64,000 nt of DNA from Chitinophagales bacterium (lineage in GTDB: Bacteria > Bacteroidota > Bacteroidia > Chitinophagales > Chitinophagaceae): contig JAFLBN010000001.1 in assembly GCA_017303395.1 (NCBI GenBank), positions 62,001-126,000 of the forward strand, given 5' to 3'. Position 1 is the first letter of the stretch. Each line of letters starts with the position of its first letter. Both the position numbers and the translations under genes were made by a program. Below, piece after piece: positions 26,037 to 33,468 of the stretch. Below the pieces are notes generated by a model that saw only the letters and a list, made by a program, of their open reading frames with translations, searched no databases and was not told the DNA's origin.

Positions 26037-27332
26037 TTATTTTTTGTAAAACTCCATTTCTGATTGAAAATTACCAGTTGCAAAAACAGGTGACCCTGCT
26101 GCGTTCCATATATCATTGGATCTATTTTCATTAACCATCCAATAATCAGTTGTCGAAGCCTTAGGATACATATATGTATCACTACTACTTTGAACATTGC
26201 CCCAAACGCTAACTTCTTTGCCGTTAATTTTACCTTCAGCAATTACTTTTAAGCCCTCAATCCAATCTCTTTCAAAAGTATTCCATAAAACAAAACTATG
26301 ACTTGGACTTAACCATGGAACAAACTTTTGGAAAGACATATCTACAGTTTTCCAAGCACCACTTCCTCCAGCTTCAGAAGATGTGCATTCAACTATTTTT
26401 TTACCAGTCGCCCATGGACCGTCATGACCATAAGGATAAGAATCAGCCCAAGTACTACCACCTGCGCTAGCAGAAGCTAGATTATAGAACTTAGCGGAAT
26501 AACATACTTCTGACTTACCCCATCTTTCGTAGCGTTTGTATACTCTTATCCTTTTAATACCAATATGAGCGTCTCCTCCTAACCACGGTTGTGAAGATGT
26601 TACACCAAGCGTTAAGTTTGTCAAAGTTGACCCTGGTCTATCTGAAGGGTATGTAACTTCGACATTCAATATTGGGTCTTCTAAACCTCTACCTTCAGCC
26701 TCATCAATACTAACAGCCGTATGAGGTAAGCCAATTGAAACATCTGTGTCCCAAGCAAAATATTGGTCATCATGGTTAACCTCATCTTCTAGCTCTTGGC
26801 CGAATGATATTACCGGTTTACCACTTGTTGCTGATGATGTACTCAAATTAGGAATATTGATTTCCAATCTTCCACTCTCATTGTTTAACGTTAATTGGCT
26901 CTCAATACCTGCTACGCTATTAAATGTATATGTTGTATTTGGTATTGGATTATTAGCAAGATAATCGTCTATATCATCTTCCAAATCAGGAAATTCTGCG
27001 AATATCACGGACAATTGAATACTCTGAGATTCAGAAGCATTGCATTGATCATAAATAAATTCAGTTATTTCCGGGGTGACAAATTGTCTAAACGCATTTG
27101 CAAAAGCATATCTGGCATGTTGTACTTTTTTATCATACGCATCAGAGTTATCAGATAAAAGAGCTAATATATCACCCTGATACTCTCTCAAAGAAGCTGT
27201 TCTATAAGCAATTGTACTATTATTCGTATTACTTTTTGTTGTTTCAGGAGCAATGCTGTCCTTTTTGCACGATACGATAATGGTAGAGCATAATAATGCT
27301 AATACAGGTAATTTAAAGGTTACTTTTTTCAT
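26037..27332 (-). CDS. Putative lipoprotein of unknown function (431 residues)
   Basis: ATG 27332 gives a lipoprotein signal with Cys at residue 22 (LPVLALLCSTIIVSCKKD); the in-frame start at 27368 would add 12 residues before it. The N-terminal third is helical and Ser/Asn-rich, with 'LREYQGDILALLSDN'. The C-terminal part is beta-rich and Trp-rich ('GGDAHIGIKRIRVYKRYERWGKSEVCYSAKFYNLA', 'VDMSFQKFVPWLSPSHSFVLWNTFERDW'). I do not recognise the family. Probably anchored in the outer membrane. Codon use is AT-rich, unlike fhs. Confidence 0.65.
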   Translation of the reverse strand: MKKVTFKLPVLALLCSTIIVSCKKDSIAPETTKSNTNNSTIAYRTASLREYQGDILALLSDNSDAYDKKVQHARYAFANAFRQFVTPEITEFIYDQCNASESQSIQLSVIFAEFPDLEDDIDDYLANNPIPNTTYTFNSVAGIESQLTLNNESGRLEINIPNLSTSSATSGKPVISFGQELEDEVNHDDQYFAWDTDVSIGLPHTAVSIDEAEGRGLEDPILNVEVTYPSDRPGSTLTNLTLGVTSSQPWLGGDAHIGIKRIRVYKRYERWGKSEVCYSAKFYNLASASAGGSTWADSYPYGHDGPWATGKKIVECTSSEAGGSGAWKTVDMSFQKFVPWLSPSHSFVLWNTFERDWIEGLKVIAEGKINGKEVSVWGNVQSSSDTYMYPKASTTDYWMVNENRSNDIWNAAGSPVFATGNFQSEMEFYKK

Positions 27333-27443
27333 TTGTTGATTAAAAATTTTTAGGTAATAAAATCTCATACAAGGTGATTAGCCTTTGTTAAATCGCTGAA
27401 TATATTAAGATGAAATAAAGCTACGTTCTGTAGATATGACGTA

Positions 27444-27476
27444 TTATGGTTATGGTTATGGTTATGGTTATGGTTA
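27444..27476. repeat. Short tandem repeat (TTATGG) x5
   Basis: Five perfect head-to-tail copies of the hexamer TTATGG from 27444 to 27473, plus a partial TTA. It lies about 110 bp upstream of the lipoprotein start on the minus strand, in the 560-bp gap 27333-27893. Copy number may vary by slippage. Confidence 0.85.
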
Positions 27477-27570
27477 AAGTAATACAATATTAGTACTTTT
27501 TAAAAAAAAAAATACTGAGCTTGATGTATACAATTGACATTTTTTAAAACTAATAAAAAACCCATTGCTC

Positions 27571-27641
27571 GGCATAGTCTCCGACTACGTCGAAAGGGAT
27601 ACAAATCTCTGATTTGCGATATAGGGCAATCTGAAAATTGC
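27571..27641. repeat. Dispersed palindromic element, copy A
   Basis: Three successive small hairpins: CATAGTC/GACTACG, CAAATC/GATTTG and GCAAT/ATTGC. The order and the words GGCATAGT...ACTACGTC...AATCTC..TGATT recur at 44782-44835, so this is a repeat family, probably REP-like and genome-wide. Confidence 0.55.
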
Positions 27642-27723
27642 TTACCACCATGACTTAGTCAGAGAGTACGCCAAACAAAGGGAGATTGACGGTTTGAGTT
27701 AAGAATAAAAACTACCAACAATA

Positions 27724-27753
27724 AAAGCGCCCCACAACTTGCGGGGCGCTTTG
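27724..27753. terminator. Terminator-like hairpin
   Basis: Stem AAAGCGCCCC / GGGGCGCTTT with a 9-nt loop. No gene on the plus strand ends just before it except the fhs-like fragment at 27681-27701. Confidence 0.6.
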
Positions 27754-27893
27754 CATTATAACATGTTGGTGATGTACACCAACTCGGGGCGGGCATCCGC
27801 TTCTACAGGGGGCAATAAAAATTACCTCATTATATTTTTCAGTTGATGGTTGTATGGGTATATCAATGCAGAAACATTATCGTTCAGCCACTT

Positions 27894-28142
27894 CTATTCA
27901 CCATCAATATCATCCATGCTGTCTTCCTTTGCACCAAAGCTGGTAAGGCTTACAGACACAATAGGTATTTTGTGAATATGGATAAAACCTTTGTCCTGCA
28001 ATTCGGTAAGGAATACCAGCAACAGGTCTGAAGGTATGGATAAATCCAACGCAATGTCGCTCAGCAAAATACGGTTCAGTGAGCCGAAGGTGCGCGTGTT
28101 CAACTCTTTAATCTTTCCAAATACTTCGATACTTGTTATCAT
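27894..28142 (-). CDS. Small hypothetical protein, possible winged-helix fold
   Basis: 82 residues, MITSIEVFGKIKELNTRTFGSLNRILLSDIALDLSIPSDLLLVFLTELQDKGFIHIHKIPIVSVSLTSFG. The pattern helix, helix ('LSDIALDLSIPSDLLLVFLTELQDKGFI') and two strands resembles a winged helix-turn-helix, but no family is recognised. Acidic tail (EDSMDDIDGE). Only 36 bp downstream of the TMEM175-type channel gene on the same strand, so probably co-transcribed with it. Confidence 0.6.
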   Translation of the reverse strand: MITSIEVFGKIKELNTRTFGSLNRILLSDIALDLSIPSDLLLVFLTELQDKGFIHIHKIPIVSVSLTSFGAKEDSMDDIDGE

Positions 28143-28178
28143 TTGTTCCTGCTCTTTATATGTTGAATGTATATTGTT

Positions 28179-28802
28179 TCAGTAGCGGTTTGCCTTGTTG
28201 ATAGACCTGTTTGCCGATTCGGGTAGTATATGCAATATGATGGGCGGTATCAGGAAATACAGCGCAACTTTGGGAAACAGAAAAGACATAACGATGGTGG
28301 CACCATACATGTACACAGGTATCATTACCCTGTTCATCGCATTTTTGTAATGCCTTTTTGTAAAGTGTGGCTTGATGTATTTTTTGTTCCACGCATAGGC
28401 AAGCATAAACAAGTTGAGTATGCTGGCGGCTATCAGGTTGGCACTATACACCACTATGCTCAGCTTTTCGTGTTTGTGCTCGCTCAGGAAACCTGCAGAA
28501 AATGGTATCATGCAGATGACCATCAGAAAAAAGATATTCAGCCAGCTGCTTACCCTGTCTGTATATATGATTAGATGATGGTGAAACTGCGAACCTATCC
28601 AGAAGATACCCAGCGTAACAAAGCTGAGTACATAGATCAGCAATTCGGGCAGGCTCTTATGCAGGAAATAATTTGTAAGACTAGTATTGGAAAGGTTCCT
28701 CGGTATTTTTACATCCAGAATCAGTATCGTCATGGCCACCGCAAATGTGGCATCTGTCAACGACTGTATTCTTTTAGTATCAAGTATGTTTGATCTACTC
28801 AT
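28179..28802 (-). CDS. TMEM175/DUF1211-family predicted potassium channel
   Basis: 207 residues with about six hydrophobic helices. The first helix carries the TMEM175-type motif 'RIQSLTDATFAVAMTILILDVKIP' (a variant of the R-F-S-D filter helix), followed by 'SFVTLGIFWIGSQFHHH' in TM3, typical of bacterial DUF1211 proteins, which form tetrameric K+-permeable channels. The usual FSD is LTD here, so selectivity may differ. Followed by the small winged-helix-like gene. Confidence 0.85.
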   Translation of the reverse strand: MSRSNILDTKRIQSLTDATFAVAMTILILDVKIPRNLSNTSLTNYFLHKSLPELLIYVLSFVTLGIFWIGSQFHHHLIIYTDRVSSWLNIFFLMVICMIPFSAGFLSEHKHEKLSIVVYSANLIAASILNLFMLAYAWNKKYIKPHFTKRHYKNAMNRVMIPVYMYGATIVMSFLFPKVALYFLIPPIILHILPESANRSINKANRY

Positions 28803-28855
28803 AGAAGTATTGGCCCTGGCGGGCTGCTTATATTTTTTATTTATAAAAAGGAATG

Positions 28856-28884
28856 AAAAAAGCCACCTGTAGTAATGGTGGCTT
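28856..28884 (-). terminator. Terminator hairpin after the fasciclin gene
   Basis: Stem AAAGCCACC / GGTGGCTTT with a 9-nt loop, A-rich on one side and T-rich on the other, between two minus-strand genes. Confidence 0.7.
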
Positions 28885-28908
28885 TCTTTTAGTGTCTTAG
28901 CTGTGCGG

Positions 28909-29319
28909 TTATTTCATTTCAATAACCGTATCCAGCGAATGGACTACACCATTTGAGCCTTCACTATCGCGTCCCTGCAATATGGCACCGTTGATGGTTA
29001 CTTTACCATCAGCCACTTTCACGGTCAGTTCTCTGCCATTCACCGTCACCAGTTTTTGATTGTCCTTAAAATCTTTGAAATTGGTAATACCTTCTACTAC
29101 ATGATGATTCAGTAGTGTAGTAAGCCTTTCTTTATTGTCTGTTTTCAACAAATTTTCCAGCGTGCCACCTGCCAATTTACCAAATGCTATTTCTGTGGGG
29201 GCAAATATGGTAAAGGGGCCTTTTTGAGAAAGCACCGTATCCAATCCCGCAGCTTTTACACTCTTCGACATAGTAGCTAAGTTTTTGTCAGCCACCACAA
29301 CATCTACAATATTTGACAT
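28909..29319 (-). CDS. Single-domain fasciclin (FAS1) protein without signal peptide
   Basis: 136 residues covering exactly one FAS1 domain: 'NIVDVVVADKNLATMSKSVKAAGLDTVLSQKGPFTIFAPTEIAFGKL' (H1-type region, FTIFAPT), then 'LTTLLNHHVVEG' and the last block 'NGAILQGRDSEGSNGVVHSLDTVI'. FAS1 domains mediate adhesion and are usually secreted, yet this chain starts directly at the domain with no signal peptide or lipobox. Either it is cytosolic or exported by a non-classical route. The 319-bp gap upstream (29320-29638) holds nothing I can recognise apart from the next gene's promoter-like GACCTTTG near 29614. Confidence 0.9.
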   Translation of the reverse strand: MSNIVDVVVADKNLATMSKSVKAAGLDTVLSQKGPFTIFAPTEIAFGKLAGGTLENLLKTDNKERLTTLLNHHVVEGITNFKDFKDNQKLVTVNGRELTVKVADGKVTINGAILQGRDSEGSNGVVHSLDTVIEMK

Positions 29320-29638
29320 GGTATTTTATTTATCCGTCAATAGCATAACCGACGGTACATGTAAGGTAGACCTATTAAACGGATAAAAATTATTTATTAT
29401 TTAAAAAGGACTGCTTTCCAATTGCTTAAAATTGATATTAATAAATATCATAGTTGTTTAATTGTTGATATTGTTGTTCATAGCACGATAGCGGCATATC
29501 GCGGCTTCAAAACCATGTCTGTTAAATGTTGAAATACGAGCGATTTGCGAGAATTTTATATACTGTGGGTTAAATATTTTTATTTTTCCACATATTCATA
29601 ATAAAACCCGACCTTTGCAGTAAATCAATTATCTATTC

Positions 29639-30091
29639 ATGGGTCAGGAAACCTTCGGTAAAAAAGAAAGAGAAAAGAAAAAGCAAAAAAAGAAACAAGA
29701 CAAAGAAGAGAAAAAAACCGAAAGGAAGAACAATAACGACAAAGGCAAAAGCCTTGACGCCATGATGGTGTATATAGATGAAAACGGCAACTTTACCGAT
29801 ACACCACCCGACCCGAAGAAAAAAAGAGAAATAGACGCATCGTCTATACAAATAGGTATTCCCAAACTGGAAGACAGAGAAGTAGTAAGTGCAGTAAGAA
29901 AAGGTGTGGTTAAGTTTTTTGACACCGCTAAGGGTTACGGCTTCATCAACGACATTGCTACCAACGAAAGTGTTTTTGTACACATCAACAACCTGTCTGC
30001 ACCTGTTGCACAAGGAGACAAAGTGACGTTTGAAATTGAGCATACACAGCGAGGGCTCAGTGCCATCAAAGTAGCGAAAGCAGGACAGTAG
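29639..30091 (+). CDS. Cold-shock-domain RNA-binding protein with basic N-terminal extension
   Basis: 150 residues. The C-terminal ~62 residues form a cold-shock domain ('GVVKFFDTAKGYGFINDIATNESVFVHINNL') with RNP1 KGYGFI and RNP2 VFVHI intact. The first ~45 residues are almost entirely Lys/Glu/Gln (EKKKQKKKQDKEEKK), a long charged helix likely to bind RNA or ribosomes, joined by a Pro/Asp linker. This two-part layout is common in Bacteroidota and is thought to act as an RNA chaperone. A GACCTTTG box precedes the ATG by about 20 bp. Confidence 0.93.
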   Translation: MGQETFGKKEREKKKQKKKQDKEEKKTERKNNNDKGKSLDAMMVYIDENGNFTDTPPDPKKKREIDASSIQIGIPKLEDREVVSAVRKGVVKFFDTAKGYGFINDIATNESVFVHINNLSAPVAQGDKVTFEIEHTQRGLSAIKVAKAGQ

Positions 30092-30123
30092 TTTTTTTTA
30101 CACATTTTTTAAAACAACCAGGT

Positions 30124-30333
30124 ATGGAAAAAGTGAAAACGAGAGACATCGGGCAAGTACGTATTGAATTATCAAAGATGAACTGCAGGGTGCATCTGAA
30201 GCTGCCATCCATCACCCGTGTGGGCGATGAATTGGTTTACGCCACCTGTTGCGATGCCTTTAAATCGATACTGGAAAAACGATTTGTAGAAATACTCAAT
30301 GAACCACCTGCCAAAAGGGTTTCATTGAGATAA
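30124..30333 (+). CDS. Small hypothetical protein after the cold-shock gene
   Basis: 69 residues, MEKVKTRDIGQVRIELSKMNCRVHLKLPSIT..., basic at both ends (PPAKRVSLR) with two cysteines together (TCCDAFKSIL). No family recognised. It starts 32 bp after the cold-shock stop and ends before a terminator, so it is probably in the same transcript; a nucleic-acid-related role would fit the charge but is only a guess. Confidence 0.6.
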   Translation: MEKVKTRDIGQVRIELSKMNCRVHLKLPSITRVGDELVYATCCDAFKSILEKRFVEILNEPPAKRVSLR

Positions 30334-30363
30334 TAACAACATCGTAAAGCAATTATAATAAAT

Positions 30364-30394
30364 AATAACGCCCCTCAAAAAGAGGGGCGTTATT
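30364..30394. terminator. Bidirectional terminator between the cold-shock operon and hxlR-type gene
   Basis: 13-bp perfect stem AATAACGCCCCTC / GAGGGGCGTTATT with a 5-nt loop and T/A tails, between convergent genes. Confidence 0.85.
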
Positions 30395-30398
30395 ATTT

Positions 30399-30773
30399 CT
30401 ATGCAGCTTTAGTTTTCTTGCCCATTACCAGCTTACGATGCTGCAAACCCCACTCAACCATTACATCCAATACATCGCCTATAGAATAACCCGATTTTGT
30501 AAGCTCATACTCTACCGCAACCGGTATGGTATTACGTACCGTACGCAACACTATACCATTCACTTCCAGCTCTTTCAGCTCTTTTGAAAGCATGCGCGGA
30601 TTTATCTTCGGTATGCTGTTTTCTATTTCTGTAAACCGCTTCTTACCATCAAGCAATGCCCCCATTATATGCAGCTTCCATTTTCCGCTCAGTACATTCA
30701 GTGTATCGTTCAGCGCCAGCATGAATGTAGCATTGCACCTTTCAGACAATTTTGTTGGTTTTATATCTGCCAT
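30399..30773 (-). CDS. HxlR-family transcriptional regulator
   Basis: 124 residues from ATG 30773; the open frame extends to 30872 but that part covers the operator and promoter. Winged-helix HxlR domain: 'ALNDTLNVLSGKWKLHIMGALLDGKKRFTEIENSIPKINPRMLSKELKELEVNGIVLRTV' then the wing 'PVAVEYELTKSGYSIGDVLDVMVEWG'. A single Cys (SERCN) near residue 13 matches redox- or quinone-sensing members such as QorR. Divergent from the NmrA-type oxidoreductase, with three palindromes between them, so it probably represses itself and that gene. Confidence 0.92.
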   Translation of the reverse strand: MADIKPTKLSERCNATFMLALNDTLNVLSGKWKLHIMGALLDGKKRFTEIENSIPKINPRMLSKELKELEVNGIVLRTVRNTIPVAVEYELTKSGYSIGDVLDVMVEWGLQHRKLVMGKKTKAA

Positions 30774-30795
30774 AACCCCTTGTTTTCTGCCTTTA

Positions 30796-30846
30796 CTATA
30801 CAACAGTATAGCACTATACAATAGTATAGGACTTACTATAGTATAG
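30796..30846. promoter_or_regulatory. Three phased palindromic operators for the HxlR regulator
   Basis: CTATAC-AACA-GTATAG at 30796-30811, CTATAC-AATA-GTATAG at 30814-30829, and a shortened CTATA-GTATAG at 30836-30846. The first two are spaced exactly 18 bp. Perfect dyads immediately upstream of two opposed -7 boxes. Confidence 0.8.
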
Positions 30847-30864
30847 CAAAGGTAGGTAGTTTTG
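30847..30864. promoter_or_regulatory. Back-to-back -7 boxes for hxlR-type and NmrA-type genes
   Basis: Minus-strand TACCTTTG (30847-30854) reads toward the regulator through the palindromes; plus-strand TAGTTTTG (30857-30864) reads toward ATG 30920. Both are perfect TAnnTTTG. Confidence 0.6.
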
Positions 30865-30919
30865 CCTTGCAAACAATCTCTGCAAGAGATTCAATTTTTT
30901 ACATACAAAAACAAAAACG

Positions 30920-31792
30920 ATGATTTTAGTAACAGGCGCAAACGGGCACTTCGGTAGTACGGCTATCAATTTCTTAATTGAAAAAGGATATAACAAAGCA
31001 GACATAACTGCACTGGTACGTAGTGAAGAAAAAGGTGCAGAACTAAAGGCAAAAGGTATTGCCATCAGAATAGGCGACTACGACAATACAGACAGTCTTG
31101 TAGCTGCATTTCAGGGTATCGACAAACTGCTGCTGGTATCAGGGACGGATTTGCAGAACAGAACAAAGCAACAGACAAACGCTGTAAACGCAGCCAAACA
31201 AGCAGGTGTAAAACACATTATTTACACGAGCTTCGAGCGTAAGAACGAAACTGATTCATCGCCAATCGCAATGCTGGGTTCTTCTCACATACAAACAGAA
31301 GCTGCAATCAAGCAAAGCGGTATTCCCTATACCATACTGCGAAACAATCTGTACCTCGAGTTTCTGCCAATGGTATTTGGCGAAAAAGTTTTTGAAACAG
31401 GCGTGTTCTACCCTGCAGGCGATGGCAGGTTTGCACCGGCTTCGCGCATAGATATGGCAGAGATTGCAGCTAATATACTGATGCAGGAAGGACACGAGAA
31501 TAAAGAGTATGTCATTTCAGGCACAGAAACAGTTTCTTTCTCAGAGATAGCAGGTGCTTTGAGCAGTGTTGCAGGCAAAGAAATAGCCTACATCAGCCCC
31601 GACAAAGCAACTTACATTGCAGCACTTACAGGTGCTGGCGTACCTGAAATATATGCTGGCTTGTTTGCAGGCTTTGCAGAGGCCATACAACAAGGCGAGC
31701 TTATACCTGCAACTACAGACACCGAAAAGCTATTGGGCAGAAAACCACAGACAATGGAAGCCTACATAAAGACAGTATACGGCAACAAGTAG
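30920..31792 (+). CDS. NmrA/QorB-like NAD(P)H-binding quinone reductase
   Basis: 290 residues, atypical short-chain dehydrogenase. Rossmann start 'MILVTGANGHFGSTAINFLIEKGY' with GxxGxxG; 'VKHIIYTSFERKNE' and 'YTILRNNLYLEF' match NmrA/QorB proteins; no catalytic YxxxK at the canonical place. The E. coli relative QorB reduces quinones with NADPH. Divergent from an HxlR regulator, the same pairing as qorR/qorB, so response to quinones or electrophiles is likely (inference). Confidence 0.88.
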   Translation: MILVTGANGHFGSTAINFLIEKGYNKADITALVRSEEKGAELKAKGIAIRIGDYDNTDSLVAAFQGIDKLLLVSGTDLQNRTKQQTNAVNAAKQAGVKHIIYTSFERKNETDSSPIAMLGSSHIQTEAAIKQSGIPYTILRNNLYLEFLPMVFGEKVFETGVFYPAGDGRFAPASRIDMAEIAANILMQEGHENKEYVISGTETVSFSEIAGALSSVAGKEIAYISPDKATYIAALTGAGVPEIYAGLFAGFAEAIQQGELIPATTDTEKLLGRKPQTMEAYIKTVYGNK

Positions 31793-31807
31793 ATTAACAA
31801 TAAACAT

Positions 31808-31838
31808 AGAAAGCCACCATACAGATGGTGGCTTTCTT
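31808..31838 (+). terminator. Terminator after NmrA-type gene
   Basis: 13-bp stem AGAAAGCCACCAT / ATGGTGGCTTTCT with loop ACAG. Confidence 0.85.
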
Positions 31839-31873
31839 AATTAAGACACATCCTATTTAACAATAAAAAGACG

Positions 31874-31881
31874 TATATTTG
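31874..31881 (+). promoter_or_regulatory. -7 box (TATATTTG) upstream of the DUF6157-type gene
   Basis: Perfect TAnnTTTG, but 178 bp before ATG 32059, which would leave a long leader of unknown role; no reading frame or riboswitch structure is apparent in it. Confidence 0.4.
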
Positions 31882-32058
31882 CATTATATAAAAAGACAAG
31901 ACCCCCCAATGTTCCACCAACCGAAAAACCGTAACAATCTGCAACAAAGCGCAACAAACAGCTATTGATTATCAATACGTTTTCGTAACAAAATCCTGAA
32001 AACTGCACAAACACTATCAAAAACTATCAACAAATATGAAAATCCTTAAATTAGCACC

Positions 32059-32469
32059 ATGCATACCACCAACTACTTTGATACCTTCATCTCGGTAGCA
32101 GACGACTGCCCTGCAGACAGAGCAGAAGTGCCCACTGTAAAAGGAGATAAGAAAACTGTTGCCAATCTGCAGTTCGATATGCTTATCGACAATCCATATA
32201 AATACACTTCTGACGACGTATTGTTTAAAGTACATGCCCTGCGCAACGGCATCGGCACATCTGCACAAAAAGCAGAGCGCGAAAAGTTCTTCAGTAAAGG
32301 TCAGCCGTGTATGCGTTGTTCTCCTCTTACCAAGCGCTATGGTTGGGGCGTACATGCAGATAGCAAAGGCCGTATTGCCCTGTATGCAATAGATAGCCCG
32401 GAATACAAAAAGCTGGAAGCGGATAAGACACTGGCACACACAAAAGGTATGCGCTCTAAAAGAGCATAA
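32059..32469 (+). CDS. Conserved DUF6157-type protein
   Basis: 136 residues, 'MHTTNYFDTFISVADDCPADRAEVP' at the start and 'FFSKGQPCMRCSPLTKRYGWGVHADSKGRIALYAIDSPEYKKL' near the end, patterns I associate with the uncharacterised DUF6157 family (assignment from memory). No signal peptide or TM segment. The cysteines CMRC could bind metal. Monocistronic, with a hairpin soon after the stop. Confidence 0.75.
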   Translation: MHTTNYFDTFISVADDCPADRAEVPTVKGDKKTVANLQFDMLIDNPYKYTSDDVLFKVHALRNGIGTSAQKAEREKFFSKGQPCMRCSPLTKRYGWGVHADSKGRIALYAIDSPEYKKLEADKTLAHTKGMRSKRA

Positions 32470-32500
32470 AAAAGCCCCGCGTAAAAACGCAGGGCGCTAC
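32468..32500 (+). terminator. Imperfect terminator after DUF6157-type gene
   Basis: GCCCCGCGT / ACGCAGGGC with a 4-nt loop and one mismatch; no long T-run, so weak. Confidence 0.45.
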
Positions 32501-32541
32501 CGTTTATTACTCCCCTTACGGTATTATACTACACTCTTTTG

Positions 32542-33468
32542 CTACAATACATAGTAGAGTTCCTTTTTCACAAGTTTGTCTTTGTCTGCATCTTCTGCTA
32601 TGCTGTAATCCTTCAGCATTTGCTTCAGGTCTTTTTCTATATTCTTTGATATTTGTGTCATGGGTGTATCTGTAGGTTTGTTTTCAAACGGGTCTTGCAG
32701 ATGTATCGCCATCTTTTCTATCAGCATGAATGATGCTGCAATAGCTATCACCATTGGCACTTCCATATACCCGAAAAACTCTATCAGTCCGAATGGCAGC
32801 AGGGCAATAAACAGGTTCATCGCAAAATGAATGTACATGCTATAGGTAGATGGGAATACTGTATTCTTGATGCGCTCGCACTTGCCCATAGAATCACACA
32901 GGCGTGTTACCGTTCTGTCAAGCTCTATCTGCTGATACCTGTTTATCCATCCCTTTTGCAGTGCATAGTTAATGTCTCTGCCGTGTAGCTCCAATATAGA
33001 TGCAGGTGCGTTTGTATAGCGTGCTACTATATCCAGCTCTTCCTGTATCATATAGGTTTTCAACCCTGTCATTGGTTTCTCTTTGCGCAGATGCCTTGCC
33101 AGTGCAAAGTTCCAGGCTATCTGCCTGCGGATGAAACGCTCTCTGAATTGCTGAATGTCTGTACCATTATAGTCATCGTCAACAAAGGTGAGTATCTGGC
33201 GTGCAAGTGTGCGGCCATCGTTTACAATAGCGCCCCATATTATCCTTGCTTCCCACCATCTGTCATATGCCTGGTTAGAGCGGAAGCCCAACAGGAGCGA
33301 TATCACCGTACCCAATACCATCGGCACACTCAGCGGTATAGTGATGCGGGTAACATGAAAGCTATCGTATAACACGGCTATGATGATAGCATATACACTG
33401 ACCGCTATCAGCCCGCCTTTTATCTTGCCCAGTACATACTGTATTGGTATCTTATTTTGTAACAGCAT
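32542..33468 (-). CDS. Bestrophin-family anion channel
   Basis: 308 residues. Family marks: 'YAIIIAVLYDSF' TM1, 'SLLLGFRSNQAYDRWWEARIIWGAIVNDGRTLARQ' (the highly conserved bestrophin stretch following the TM2 neck), and 'GLIEFFGYMEVPMVIAIAASFMLIEKMAIHLQDPFENKPTDTPM' (the C-terminal DPF loop). Bacterial homologues form pentameric channels, anion- or cation-selective depending on neck residues. It overlaps the upstream universal-stress gene by 17 bp, so the two are translationally coupled. Confidence 0.92.
   Translation of the reverse strand: MLLQNKIPIQYVLGKIKGGLIAVSVYAIIIAVLYDSFHVTRITIPLSVPMVLGTVISLLLGFRSNQAYDRWWEARIIWGAIVNDGRTLARQILTFVDDDYNGTDIQQFRERFIRRQIAWNFALARHLRKEKPMTGLKTYMIQEELDIVARYTNAPASILELHGRDINYALQKGWINRYQQIELDRTVTRLCDSMGKCERIKNTVFPSTYSMYIHFAMNLFIALLPFGLIEFFGYMEVPMVIAIAASFMLIEKMAIHLQDPFENKPTDTPMTQISKNIEKDLKQMLKDYSIAEDADKDKLVKKELYYVL

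Larger units (their letters stand above)
24650..27710. other. AT-rich accessory segment bounded by fhs 3'-end-like sequence
   Basis: Three minus-strand genes of visibly lower GC than fhs and its neighbours, followed by an AT-rich intergenic with tandem repeats and palindromic elements. At 27681-27701 the codons for EIDGLS plus stop recur with only synonymous differences from the fhs end. No integrase or transposase is present. Looks like foreign or rapidly evolving DNA; the att-like interpretation is inference. Confidence 0.4.

Noticed and set aside
24650-27710. Calling the AT-rich segment a complete mobile element
   Set aside because: No integrase, transposase or clear terminal repeats; only a short fhs-end echo and low GC.
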